From NCBI GenBank assembly GCA_051294375.1, contig CM119266.1:19541657-19605656 (forward strand): a stretch of 64,000 bases of DNA. The letters are read 5' to 3'. The stretch comes from Paraspadella gotoi. Its lineage: Eukaryota > Chaetognatha. The first letter of the stretch is position 1; the number at the start of each line of letters is the position of its first letter. A model generated the notes under the pieces. That model saw only the letters and a program-made list of their open reading frames with translations, did no database searches and was not told where the DNA came from. Positions 10,066 to 22,189 of this stretch are shown in pieces. The position numbers and the translations under genes are program-made.

Positions 10066-13000
10066 ACTTCATTTTATTTTATTCGGGAAATAAGTAAATC
10101 GTTAATTATATCGATCGTGCTTTATATTATTTTTGCATTTATTATTATTATTAATTTTTCATTCATATTACTTTTGTAAATGTTGATAAACGGTTGATTT
10201 ATTTTTATGTTGAATATATATATCTGCATTGTTTTATTAACGTTTTACTTTTAAACATTTTATGAACTCAAAGAGAAAACTATATTTAATTGTCTCGCCG
10301 GGAAAGAAGGCTCCTCGAAGATTCTCCAGAGCGTTTTGGTCAAAAGTCTTACTCACAATTAAGTTTGCAAATAATTATTTTTTTATTGAATCATATCATA
10401 TTTGAAAACTAACCCTAACCAACCACCATTAACTCTAACCACCCCTAAACCATTAAAAAATAATTTAAATAACAATTAAAATAAATTAAAAACAATTACT
10501 TGAACATAAATAATTTTTTTTATTAATCAATAAAGAATATATAAAATTTTTTTCTTAAGACTTTCCTTTGCCAATTAATAAAAAAATATACAAAAAAGTA
10601 CTAATTTTAAATAAAACTTCTGTTACTTTTATATTAAATATATGCAAAAATAATTTGTTTTAATTTGTAGAAAAAATGAAAAAAACGAAAAAATTAAATT
10701 GAATATTTATATTGCTGCACAAACTAAAATTCGATGCTAAAGAGAAAATAAATGTCAGGCAATTAATAAATTACCGATCTGTACCGGTGGTAGCGAAAGT
10801 TGGTTACCCGGTTTTGATATCAATATTCAAAAACTAAAACAGGAAACCGAGTTTTAGAATTCATAGGTGTCTGAATTTATTAGGTAAAGTCCTGATTTCA
10901 TAACAAATTATTTCAGACTGATAATTGTAAGAAAACCTTAAGCAATTTTACGAAATTAAAATAATCATTAATCAACCCTGCTTGATTAAGCTCGTTTCAT
11001 TTTGTTTTCATTTCAGTCATTTTCCACATTCTTAATTAAATTTTGAATTTCGGCTTTATATAAAGTTAAACAAAAACCTTTCTCTTTCCTGTTTGCGACT
11101 AGACTAAAGATGAAATCGAAACATTAGAATATATTTATGAAATTGGTACAACTATATATATTTTAATCCCCACCCGACGATAAGCTTGTGAACTAACATA
11201 AACATGCCTATGATAACCAGAATCAGAAAGTGACGTCTTACCTTGAATAGTTTCGTATGCATGACAATTTTATGTTCACCACGGTTTTATTGTTTTTATT
11301 TTTCCATTTAAAATATATAGTAGTATTTTGTTGGTTTCCTAATTGAAAGTCATTCGAAAAAGCGAAAAATTGGAAGGACGGTTGCGGAGAAAGCTAAGGA
11401 AACGGAGAACAACGAGGAAGAGGCAGGAAGAAGAAGAACAAGAAGAAGAAGAAGAAGAAGAAGAGGAAGATAAAAGAACGAGAAAAGTTACGCACGTTTT
11501 TGTTGGCTTTTAATTTATACTATGCACAATTCTTTTCGTGTACTAAACTAATATGAAACCTGAGATTATTAATCATAATTTATGAAATATAGTGAGCTTG
11601 CTCTCTTCCCTTCATCATCTAATCAATGACCAATGCCTAACGAATAAGTCTTTATGGTTTAGTTAAGAATTACTAGGTCCAACAAGCTTTCATAATACTG
11701 ACAATTTTCAGAATCTAGATTTAAAACTTTCTCGATTCTTCTCATTTTTAGCTATATACGAACATATGTTTTCATTGTATAATTTTAACATATAAATTTT
11801 TTTTTTTCAAATCGAAAAAGCATAAGATTTGCTTTAGCTCTGTATTCGATGGGTTTTATCCCTTTGCTTCATTCAGCGCCTTCAACGGGAGGTACATAGA
11901 GAGAAATTGGAAAAAGTTCCAAAGCCGGGAGCGATCCCCGAGGCCCGAGTCGTGGAACTGAAATGAGGTTTTCTCTCTGTCGACATCAAAATCTCTCTCC
12001 CTCTTGCCCTCTATCCTTCCCCTACCCATTTTTCTATCCAATCTATTCCCTTCCATCCCTCGTATTCAGTTATTCCGCCTAGTAAATATTTAATAAAAAA
12101 AAATGTATTTAAATTTTAATCATTAGTTTATTTTTTATTTAGATCGATGTTTAAAACTGTACCTTGTTTTGAAAGAGTAAAAAGTACGAAGCTCAAGGAG
12201 GCTGGTTTCCCCAGGCAAAGTTTCATCTTTCCCTTCTATTCCGCCTCGGGGCTTCCTCCCATTCCTAATTCAGTTCTCATACGCTCTCTCAGTTTTCTTC
12301 ACTCCCTTCGGAAATTTATGTTTTTTTATTTCCTTTGTCTTTGAACTATTGGCAATAATGAATTATATTTTATATTTATTCATATGCTAAATATCTTAAT
12401 TGTATAAATTATCGGTATTTATCGATGTTTTCGCAAAAGTGGGAGCCAGTTCTGAAGATTATTTTCTTTTATAAATGTTTAAGCGGTTTTTTTTGTGAAT
12501 CACTTTGGCAATTAACTATTTAACCTATTTATCAGTGTTTATTTTAAATTTTTTAAAGTTTTTTAAGATAAAGAAATAAAGATTTTGTTTTTATTAAAAT
12601 AATAATATTATATATTAATTAATTTATTTTTAAATATTACTATTAAATATCATTTGTAAAACGATAGAACATGCAAATAAAATTTTATCTGTACCTACTA
12701 GATCTTTATTAGTTCTTACTATTATAATTATATGAAATAATAGTTTTTACTTAATTTTTTATTACTTAAAATTACTTTTGAAAAACATTTTAAATTTAAC
12801 CTTTTTCGATAGACCTCACCTTTTTATCTATAATCCTGAATTTGTTTGCACCGTTGTTCATTTCTTTAAAAAAAAATACATAAGTTTATAATGATTTATA
12901 TAAACTTTCAAAACTGCTATTTACCGGTTTAAATCAGTTTAAGCGATTCACAGAAAGTTGACGAAGTCCCTCGTTTTGTTTGACTCTCATCCTCCTGTAG

Positions 13001-13254
13001 TCGTCGTCGTCGTCGTCGTCGTCGTCTTAAGCCCTGTGCTTCGGGTTTGGCTCATCGCCTCCGGCCACAACAGCGCCAATGCGGGTGAATACCCTCCGGC
13101 CAAAAGCTTGCCATGAAGATGAGGAAGAAGATGAGACTTTAAACAACGTTGAAGCTGAATGAATCGATTCTGATTTTATTTATTGTTTCACTAACAGAAT
13201 TCCCAGTTTAAATCTAAGGCACTTTTGAAAAAAAGAACATGCTTTTTTTTGTTT

Positions 13255-13965
13255 AATCAGGTACAAAACAATATGAAAATTATCCATTAGAGTGGAGCAC
13301 TCAAGAACAAAAAATTTATTTGAATGATCGAACAATGATATTTAGATGTGAGATAGTATGATTAACTAGTACAAAAAATATTTTGTTCAGATTATCTCGG
13401 GAACAGAATAGTAAAATATAATATATTTGTAGTAATATCCTTATAAATAGTAAATTTTAAAAATAATTTTTTTAAAACTTTTATTAAAGATTCAGATTCT
13501 TCATAAAAAGTTGAATCAAAAATATAAAACATGTTATCAAAAATTCTGTCATCTTCAATGTTTAAAATAAGAAAAAAGGTGAAAATTCCTGACTTTTTTA
13601 TTCTCTGTAGTAGAAAACTTATATATGTTAAAACGTTTTAGTCATTTTTTGTGATCTAAACATTAAAATATCATATAACATATTTTATAAAAGTTTCTTA
13701 TTTTTTTACAGCGAATCCAAATCCGTACTTAAAAATATAAAAAAATTATTTTGAAATTTGACGATTTTATAAGGATATTACTACATAAATAATTGAATTT
13801 GCTTATACTGTTATGCTAAAAAAAATTTTTAAAAGGATTTAAAATTCATTAATTATATGTCCATAGGCAGCAAAAAAATAATGTTCAATCACTCAATTTT
13901 TTCATCACTCCACCCTATTATCCATTATTTAATAAATAAGCTATCTTGCCCCTGACTTTGGACAA
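13255..13965 (+). mobile_element. RepA copy split by a hAT-like insertion
   Basis: The RepA sequence up to TATGAAAATTATCCAT (to 13287) resumes at 13918 with TTATCCAT and continues TTAATAAATAAGCTATCT and CCCCTGACTTTGGACA. The interruption is exactly the hAT-like element at 13288-13917 plus its 8-bp target duplication. The RepA insertion is therefore older than the hAT one. Confidence 0.85.
13288..13917 (+). mobile_element. Non-autonomous hAT-like MITE, copy 2
   Basis: This 630-bp element starts TAGAGTGGAGCACTC and ends CACTCCACCCTA. The perfect 8-bp duplication TTATCCAT flanks it (13280-13287 and 13918-13925). It is co-linear with the copy at 2946-3579 read in reverse, with few substitutions and small indels, so both were probably mobilised in trans from one recent source. 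It encodes no protein. Confidence 0.88.
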
Positions 13966-14818
13966 ACAACTACAACAAACAACAACAGGCAAGTTCTAGG
14001 TGTTGCGCGGCAGTGAGTTTCTTGTAAGTTGTAACGAGTAATGGACGCATTTCCCGTTGATTAAAAGATTACACTAGTATGATGAAACCATCTGCATTAC
14101 AAGCACAATACTGTTTATTATTTATCTGTGAAGGATTAAGTAAATTAACCACTTTTGATACAAAATAAGCAGTATTTATTTTCTAATCACCTTCCCGCAT
14201 TGTTACACGTTCACGTGACTACTCGAGTAAGAAACGTGTGCATAAAGATCATATAATGATACCTCACCTTTCTGCTTAGTATTAATTACAATGATTTAGT
14301 AATAACTTTTTAGTCATGTGATCATATTTTCCGGGGTATTTACATGACTGCATAATTATGAAACATGAGTTAATGATACATCTCATGTCGTGCGCTGCGA
14401 GTACTCGCTGTTCACTACAAAGTCTTAATAAATGTAAACAAAATAAGTAAATCCCAAACAAGAAGATATTCCCGCCACGATCGAAATTTGCTTCTTAGAA
14501 TGACCGTTATTAGAGATGTAAATTGGGAGATATAAATCTTTCGCTTAACTCTAAAGCTGAACTTTGGACAGCGTTTATGTAATTTCACATATTACATTCA
14601 AGTCCATTGTCCAATTCCTTTGATAACGCCCTAGGAATAACCATTTTTCGTGTGCGTAAATGAATTAGCGATCCTGCAAGTGTAAATATTTTGGATCGAG
14701 ACTTCTTTTCCCGTTGATTAGATTAAAATTGAAGATAAAACCTCTTGTAATTTGACAAAGTTTCGTAATTTCTTGGCCTAATTTTTCCGCCGTGAAATTT
14801 CCCAACTTCACTCCAACT

Positions 14819-17800
14819 ATGTACTTTTCTGATTCAGGTAAAATAAGTAAAAAATATGTAATTGTATTTCTTTCTAAATATATCTTTATTTAGAGTTACT
14901 TTTCGGAAACATTACAAACGGATCAACGTCATCTCCGACTGAAGAAGTTTACAATCCTATAGACAAACTCTTTCATGCGGTTTTCCAAGTATGATTTTTA
15001 AAGCAAAAAAAAATTACTTGTTCAAATATAATGACTTAGCGTCTCGATATATTTCTTGTCAGTGTTTTTTATTGATTTTCTTTGGCTACATCGCCGGACG
15101 AGCCTCACTGTTAAGCGATGCTGGCGCCAAAGGCCTCAATCACTACGTGGGTACTTTTGCACTTCCGGCTTTGCTTTTCAAGGTGAGGAGTGAAAATAAA
15201 AGGAATCTCATTAAGTGCCTTGGCAAATGAAATATAATAAAAATAAGTGATAAAAGGTTAAAAAAATTCATTGAAGAAAAAGGAAAACTTCAAATAGGTT
15301 CTAAAAAAAAAACTTTTTTAGTAATAGTAATTTTATAATTATTAATTCAGATTAAATGAAATTATGGTGACATAATTTTTTTTTTTTAGTCGATGGCAAC
15401 CCTGGATCTGAAAGAATTGAACTGGTCCTTTCTCGGTATCGTCTTCATGAGCAAATCCATCGTATTTGTTGCTGTGGTTATTGTTGTGGGCGTTCTCTTT
15501 TACAATCGAGACAACGGCGTTGGATGCAGCGAAAATCTCGGCGTTCCTTTAGGCATTTGCGGCCTCGCAGCAATCTTCGCCACTCAAAGCAATGACTTCG
15601 CTTTTGGGCTTCCCATCATCCAAGTTATTTATTCCGTAAGGTTATATAGGTTTAGAATTTCATCATTTGTGATGCAATCAGTGAAAGAGTAATAGCACTT
15701 TAAACTGGTTTAAAGTTTTTGTAATGCCTGTGGAGCTGGGCAACTCTCTTTCGTTTCGCCAACTCGGGGGACACCGCCGGGAGTGAACATGGCTTAAATA
15801 ATGGGAGTGAATAAACAAGACTGTGAGAGAGTCTTGATTGAAAGCTTGCAGGGACCTGCTATGTCATTATCTTGTAAGAGTGATGGAGGCCTTAAACCAC
15901 CAAAGCCTGTCCAAAGTCAGGGGCAAGATAGCTTTTTTATTAAATGAATGGATAATTTTTATATTGGTTGTACCAATTTCATAATACTATTATTAATAGT
16001 GCGTTAGCCCGCTAAGCCATTGAGACCTAATCGAATGTTCTCATCTCTCTCTCCTCTTTACAGGAGATGCATCCAAATTATGCTTCATATCTTTATATCG
16101 TGGCGCCAGTTTCTCTATGTGTACTGAACCCATTGGGAATCGTCATGTTAGAAATGCAACGACGAAAACGAGACTGGAACGGCGATGGTTAGTGTACACA
16201 GTACAGTCACACAGCACAAGCACACTGGGAGCAAAAAAAAGTTTCGTTGTGGAAACAAAGAAAACTTTTTCATCTGAAATTTCAAGCCAACTANNNNNNN
16301 NNNAAGAAAACTTTTTCATTTGAAATTTCAAGCCAACTAAAATGAAAAGAAAATCCTTTAAAAATAAAAAAAAGTATCTTGACTTTTTATAATAAAAATT
16401 TATTATGGTTATAAACATTTTCTTATTTTTAAATAAATTGAATAATATAAGATTTTCATCATTTTATCATTTTAATCCTATAAATCGCAGTAGTTATGTT
16501 AATAAATTATTAATATGGATTAAAAAGTGATGATTGTTGTAATCAATCGTAACCTACTAACCCTATAACTTCATGAAATTATAAATGAAGGAACTTCCTT
16601 GGCCGGAGTTGTGTGGAGAATTCTGCGTGGAGCCTTCGGGAACCCCATCGTCTTCGTTACTTTAATCGGACTGGTAGTCAATCTCATTCAGCTTGGTGTC
16701 GGTAAATACGTCACCATTTTCGACGACATCTTTAAGATGTTGGCAGACTCATTTGGAGCAACGGCGCTCTTCTCTCTTGGATTCAATATGGTGGGAAAAA
16801 TCAGAAAGTCTTTTTCTTTCGGTATGCTCTTTCTTCCTTGCATCATGATCATCGCTAAACTCATAATAATGCCGCTCGTTATAGAGGCAAGTAAAATGCT
16901 GATCACATTCTCTGTCTCTCTCTCTCTCTCTCTCTTCGTAAAAGAAAGACTTGTGTTATTCGTTAATTTTTAGCAAACGACGAACTTGTTCAGCCCGAAC
17001 GACACTGACCTGGCGACATTTGGTTTCCTCTATGGGACTTTTCCAACGGCTCCGACTGTCTTTATCATCGCCAGTCAGTATGGAGTCGAAGTGGACCAGA
17101 TGGCAGTCGGTATGGTTTTCTGTACTTTCCTCGCAGCGCCGCTAATGTCTTTTACAGCGATGTTGTTGGATCTAAAATGCCGTACCAGCGCCTGCGGAAT
17201 AAACGGTATGATTTCGCAAAGATCGAGAGTGAAAGTTCGATGGACGATTAAACTTGTCGGATTTTAAAAGATGAGAAACTTGGCCTTTTAGATTCTCTGG
17301 CCAAAGCGGGTGAAGTTTTGGCCTCGATTTCCATGGTTTTCTGCGTGTGGACTCTGGCCAGGTTTTTCTACAAGCGGCGCTGGATTTCGCCCTCTCATGT
17401 AATAACTATGATGCTTTGCGTCTCCATCGTTATTACGTCGGTCGCCGTCATCGTGGAGCGTCACGTGGACCAAGATGATGACATTGGCCTCGTGGTAAGT
17501 TAGGAATTTAAGAACTGAAAAACTAATAATTTTTATAAGAATAATAAAATTAATTCTGAGCCTATTAATATCATTCGTCATATATATATTAGAGTAATTT
17601 TTAGATAACTCTTGATATGCTTTTGTGCAATGTGCATATTTTTGTGCAGTCACGCGATAATGAGGTATGATCTAACGCTTGTGCATATGTTTAATTCAAT
17701 TCGTGAGAAGTCACGCGACCACGTCTTATTCTCAGGCCCAGTTTTCGGTAATGTTCGGTAGCGTGGTGATGACGCGAATGTTGGCGGCCTTGTTGGGCGT

Positions 17801-18903
17801 GGTAATCGCCATCGTCAACATCGTCTCCATGAAGAGTTTGAAGCGCATCATCGTCGTCTCCATCATTGGCGCCTTGGGGTTCGCCATTGCACTCGCAGCC
17901 CTCGTTGTCGTTCTTGGTGAAAAAAGAGAGAAGGCAGACTCGAGCAGTAGAGCTGGAGACACTTTGGTCTTTCAGTTCGGATTGGCTCAGGCAGTGGGTT
18001 CGCTTTTCTTTCTTTTGGTTGCCTTGGTCGCTCTACTTGTCGCTGCTGTCTTCATTTTCCGAAATCATTTCACCTACGATGGCGAATCGCAAACACCGAC
18101 GGTTGCTGTACCGACTGGGACTAATCAAACGCCGATAACATTGCAGAAAGAAGAAAATCACGAACTTGTTTCTCCAGGTGATCGAGGTCTCGAGTCATAC
18201 TGAATACTGAATACTGAATTCATACTAATTATCATATCCTAATTTATAATAATTCTCAGCAGCGCCTAAAGTGAGTCGTCGTGGAGTCCGTTCCTCGAAC
18301 TTCGTCTGCGTCTCCGATGTCTGCATCTCCTTGGAGATCAAACGGCACCTGGGCCTCCTTTTCGTGATGCTCATTTCGATGTTAGTGGGACTCTTTCTAT
18401 GCATCTGGAGAACGCACATCTATTTGAGTTCCAGTGATCAGATGCTAAAAAGGTGAGTTTTAAAAGAAGCAGCGGATGTTTTATATTTTTATTGAGAAAA
18501 TTAGCTCAGAACTTCCATCCTTGAAACATTGCTCAATAAAATTGGCGGGAATTTACTAATTCTTTATTCGTTTGAGATTTTAATAGAACTTGGTCTTCTG
18601 TCGCCATACTGATGTCAATAATGTCCATTGCCCCAATTCCCACTGCCCATTTTAAGCCCAAATTTATTTGATTTCAGTTTTACGCCGGATTTCTATGTCG
18701 TGGAATTCGTTGACTACGTATTTTCTTTGGCGCTCGGATTCTTCGTATTTCTTTTCTTCGGCTTCGACGAACTCGTCTCTGCTGCGGCTTTTCTAGTCCG
18801 CAAAGTCAGGGAAATTGTAGGACGTCAATTCTCGTACAATCTGACCAGATCGAGCGCCGAATCTGTCTCCGTAATCGAAGTCAATGTTCCCCCAAATATG
18901 TAA
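14819..18903 (+). CDS. GPR155: GPR155/LYCHOS-like multi-pass membrane protein
   Basis: Eleven exons splice in frame to about 730 residues: 14819-14837, 14894-14988, 15063-15182, 15390-15635, 16064-16187, 16591-16886, 16974-17205, 17292-17494, 17736-18177, 18263-18452 (or from 18260) and 18678-18903. The start ATG has an in-frame upstream stop. Residues 1-30 carry two N-glycosylation sites (NIT, NGS). About 30-350 form a PIN/auxin-carrier-like transporter domain (GYIAGR, FALPALLFK, ATQSNDFAFGLPI, APVSLCVLNPLG, GNPIVFVTLIGL, LYGTFPTAPTVFI). The rest is a second hydrophobic, GPCR-like helical domain. Human GPR155 is a lysosomal cholesterol sensor that feeds mTORC1 through GATOR1. The family's C-terminal DEP domain is not found: the frame stops at TAA 18901, but GTAAGT overlaps that stop as a strong potential donor, so further exons may exist. 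Confidence 0.93.
15780..15985 (-). mobile_element. RepA copy inside a GPR155 intron
   Basis: A nearly full RepA copy lies in inverted orientation in the intron between 15635 and 16064. It runs from GGGAGTGAATAAACAAGAC through TTGATTGAAAGCTTGCAGGG and GTCAGGGGCAAGATAGCT to TTGGTTGTACCAATTTCAT. It contributes no coding sequence and lies about 80 bp from the next acceptor. Confidence 0.85.
16294..16303. other. Assembly gap (10 N) with duplicated flanks
   Basis: Ten Ns lie in a GPR155 intron. About 33 bp before the gap (AAACTTTTTCATCTGAAATT and TCAAGCCAACTA) is repeated with one mismatch just after it. This suggests an unmerged overlap between contigs. No exon is affected. Confidence 0.9.
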
Positions 18904-19516
18904 GTTAAACAGAAAAGGGACAGAAAAGCGAGTACTCGCGACGCAACTAAACAGCCTCTTGTCTTGAGCTTATGGAGCATCCGAAACGTTGGATTCTTAT
19001 TCGCATAATTTTCTTTTGTGAATCGCTTGCCGTTGACTTTTGTTTTGTTTTTTTTTTTCAAAAGAGTGCGCGATTAGGAAGGTTGATTGATGTGGACTCG
19101 TATCTAGAACAATCGACTATCGTAATATATAATATAATCTTTAATTTATATCTTTCTGACCTACCGTAATATAAAATGGTTTATGATTTTTTAATCGTTA
19201 GCTGGATAAATTCTCAAATTTATCTTCACCAAAATGTTTTTTGAGCAATTATTAAAGCTAAAAACCCTCCCCCATTTGAACTGCGCATTACTACGATGTG
19301 AATAAAAAAGCAAAAACGTAAGAAGATACCATAAAAAAGTGGTATTTTTCTTTCATGGTTTCAGGGTATTTTTTTTTAAATATGCAGCTGTTTAATTATG
19401 AACGTCAAAATAATAATATATAGAATTCATTTCTTATATTCATTCCATTCACACAAAATTTCAAGGCAAAATATTAATTCTCTAACATAGCTGTTAGCCT
19501 ATGCTCAATTTCGACC

Positions 19517-19643
19517 ATATTTTACAAAGGCGCCCCAGTTTAGCTGTAATTTAGAATTTAAAAAAAGGTTAGGGTTTAGGGATTAAAGTTAGGCTAGGGA
19601 TTTAGGTCAGGGGTAAGTTAAAAGATTTTGTTTCGGAAAATAG
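19517..19643 (-). mobile_element. TelMITE copy (short, inverted)
   Basis: The copy runs from ATTTTACAAAGGCGCCCCAG to TTTCGGAAAATAG, so its two ends are imperfect complements. The middle is a degenerate GGTTAGGGTTTAGGGATTAA-type tract, which is telomere-like on this strand. Orientation is opposite to the copy at 23667-23921. Confidence 0.65.
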
Positions 19644-20250
19644 TACCCCTAAAAGCGAGAGAGAGAGAGTGAGAGAGAGAGATTTCTTTATGAAAACTGA
19701 TCCTTGCCGTTAATCCCTCATAACCGGGGTCCTAATCGGGCGCTTATCGGATATTTCATGTTGTCCAAAGGGATCCGTTCTATTTGTGAAAGTTTTTAAT
19801 GTGGAAAGGGTAGATGATCATCGTTTGACGTAATGATGTGGGGGAAACTTTGTTAAAATATTTAGTTCGAGACTGTCAGAGCAGCGAATGATTGGCACAG
19901 AAGGCTTTAAAAACAAAATATCGACTCGAGATAAAACGAACTTGGCAGCTAGTTAAATGTGAATTCTCAAGTTTAGTAGATGCTACCATATTAGCATATC
20001 AACGAGGTACAACCAATTACTATTATAACTAAATTTTTTCCCTGGGACTTTCTTGAAAAGAGGTGTCGCTCTATCAGCCCTCCATAAAAGGTAAGGAGTG
20101 TTGTTCTACTCAGAAACAACAACAGGTGGCCCTCGTAGAGTTGTCAAATGGGTCACCCCGCTCGGCAGCTAAACAAGGGCCTCCTTCACCTTAGGCCATA
20201 TGGCACCGCGGCGACATTCGACTGACCGCGATAAAGAAAACACAGTCACC

Positions 20251-20251
<1 letters not shown>

Positions 20252-20293
<42 letters not shown>
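20252..20293. repeat. (GA)n microsatellite
   Basis: A nearly uninterrupted GA dinucleotide run follows a unique GC-richer patch. Similar tracts at 28346-28381, 33508-33580 and 40900-40937 make GA/TC the commonest simple repeat in the window. Confidence 0.95.
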
Positions 20294-20298
<5 letters not shown>

Positions 20299-22189
20299 CT
20301 CATTTTCCTTCGGATGTTGTTTACTTAGTAGAAAGGGAAAAAAAAACATCGGTCCTTACCTGTGTACTCGACGAATCTCACGTTTTTATTCGTGTGAAAA
20401 CGCAAACTGCAATTATTGTGAAATCTGTTCTCACAGAATCTTATACGACTATTTAATATGTATGCTAAACAATGATATATAATTAAATTGTACTTTACAA
20501 AAGATAAAACGTTTTCTTTCACCTTTCTCTTCAGAAAGAGATCAAGATATTTTATGCCGCAAGAAGTGCAACAAGTACAACCAAGTACCTTCATCCATAA
20601 GTCGGGAGTTGTGCGATTATATTTAGATATCTCCCTCCAAAAACTGTCTTATCTGAAAAAATGTATTTTGAGAAAACTAAATGAGTAAATCTCTTCGTCG
20701 CTCCTCCATTTTACCGTAAGTCTCTCGATTTGAGGTGGTCGAGATAAAATTGGAAAATAAAATAACCCCCATCCCAATAATATATAATTGATATTAGATT
20801 TAAATATTTAAACATATGGATAATAAAAAATAGAAATAGAAATATCCAAAAAATGAATGAGAACATGCATATAAATATTTTAAAAGCTAAAAAAATGTAT
20901 ATAGTGAAACAAGTAACTTTGCAATTTTCTTAAGATGAATCGATTTATTGAAATAAGAAAAGCGAATGGAATCAAATACTCAGGATCTCCATTGTTCGCA
21001 TTAGTTTGCTCGGTAGCGCGCGAGCACTCTTCCCGTCCGCTATCGAGGCTGGCGAAGAGAAAGCGATGGTGGCTGTCGTATAACTAACTATAAGACAGGC
21101 AGACCACAAATGAGAAAAACGACAGACTTTATGACAACAACTAAGAAGAAAACTTTTCCTCGGGCTTAAGAAGAAGCCATTTTTCGCTCGGTAATCGACT
21201 ATTACCCATATCTAAGCCGGGGATTCAATGGCGCCATGAGACTCCCTCAGCCTCCCGCAGGTAAGTTAATGCCTTCCGCATCCCTAGGGTGAGTAGACGA
21301 CTCCGCTTCCCTCGGGTAAGGCGACGAGTTCACGGAACCAACATTTTTTTTTTCCGAGAGAAGAAATTCATTAGTCGGTGCCGCCTCGCCTTTGTCGCAC
21401 TAGAGCGGAGGGGGAGATGGAAAGAGAGAGTGAGCGAGCATTTAAAAGGGAGTGTTGCAACCAAGGATGGAAAGATAGAGAGAGATTAAAGAAAGGAGAG
21501 TGCGGGACGTGACGGGGAACGAGAGAATCGAAGAACGCGTTGGGTATTTCGAAAAAAATTCAGTCATCGGATGCTTCGAAACGATTGAGAAAAAAAATGA
21601 TCACTGATTTTGGAGTTTTGAGAATCATGTACGTTTTGTGATGTACATAGTCAAATTCGACAGTGTGGCGGAGACGAGCTGAACCAAATCTAAAGATGAT
21701 TATCTACGAGTTTTATTAAATTCCAATCGTAAGAAGATATATTTTTTAAAAAACAAATTAGTTACTTGAATTTTTCTTTTTTTTTAGTAAAAAATTCAGT
21801 TTTCATAAGAATTTTGAGGGGTATCTTAATTATTGTTATTTTGTTTCACAATAATTTGTAAAATAATGTAATTAAATTCTAAAATTCGAGAAGAACTTGA
21901 TTGAGAAAAAAATTTGTGTTGACATTTTTTCTAAAGTTTTCATTCAATTAACGACTGATATTTATGATTGTTTATTAACCTTACATCGCTTTCGCATATA
22001 AGAGTGAGTTTTCATTCTTATTCATGCAAGGAAGGCACACTTGCGTGTACCATACCGGCGAGTGCGCGCGTTTTGCCGCTCGATCGCGACTCGGGGCCGG
22101 AAATCCCTTGAGGCCAGACTCGACGCCGGGACGCGATTCAAACTTTTTTTCCCTTCGTGAATAAATGAGGAGGAAAGGAGGAAAATACA

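Larger units (their letters stand above)
6625..14818. other. Intergenic/intron stretch between divergent KCTD and GPR155 genes
   Basis: No further coding sequence can be supported. The first exon of the minus-strand KCTD gene should lie here or be non-coding, but I could not identify it. The stretch holds RepA copies, a TelMITE-like palindrome (6718-6768), a possible hAT-terminus fragment (about 6953-6995), a long-armed inverted repeat (9394-9546), a GAA tract (about 11431-11465), a GTC tract (13001-13027) and a degenerate CCTAA-type patch (10409-10455). Confidence 0.5.
18904..22189. other. No supported gene downstream of GPR155
   Basis: The stretch was searched for a missing DEP-domain exon of GPR155 and none was recognised. 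It contains a TelMITE (19517-19643), GA tracts (19657-19681, 20252-20293) and a RepA scrap near 20005. A non-repetitive patch at 20110-20240 and a region with good donor-like strings (GCAGGTAAGT at 21257-21266) could belong to untranslated exons, but no protein evidence supports this. Confidence 0.45.

Noticed and set aside
21241-21300. Possible short first exon (MRLPQPPA before GCAGGTAAGT)
   Set aside because: A good donor alone is not enough: there is no downstream acceptor with coding homology and no conserved protein.
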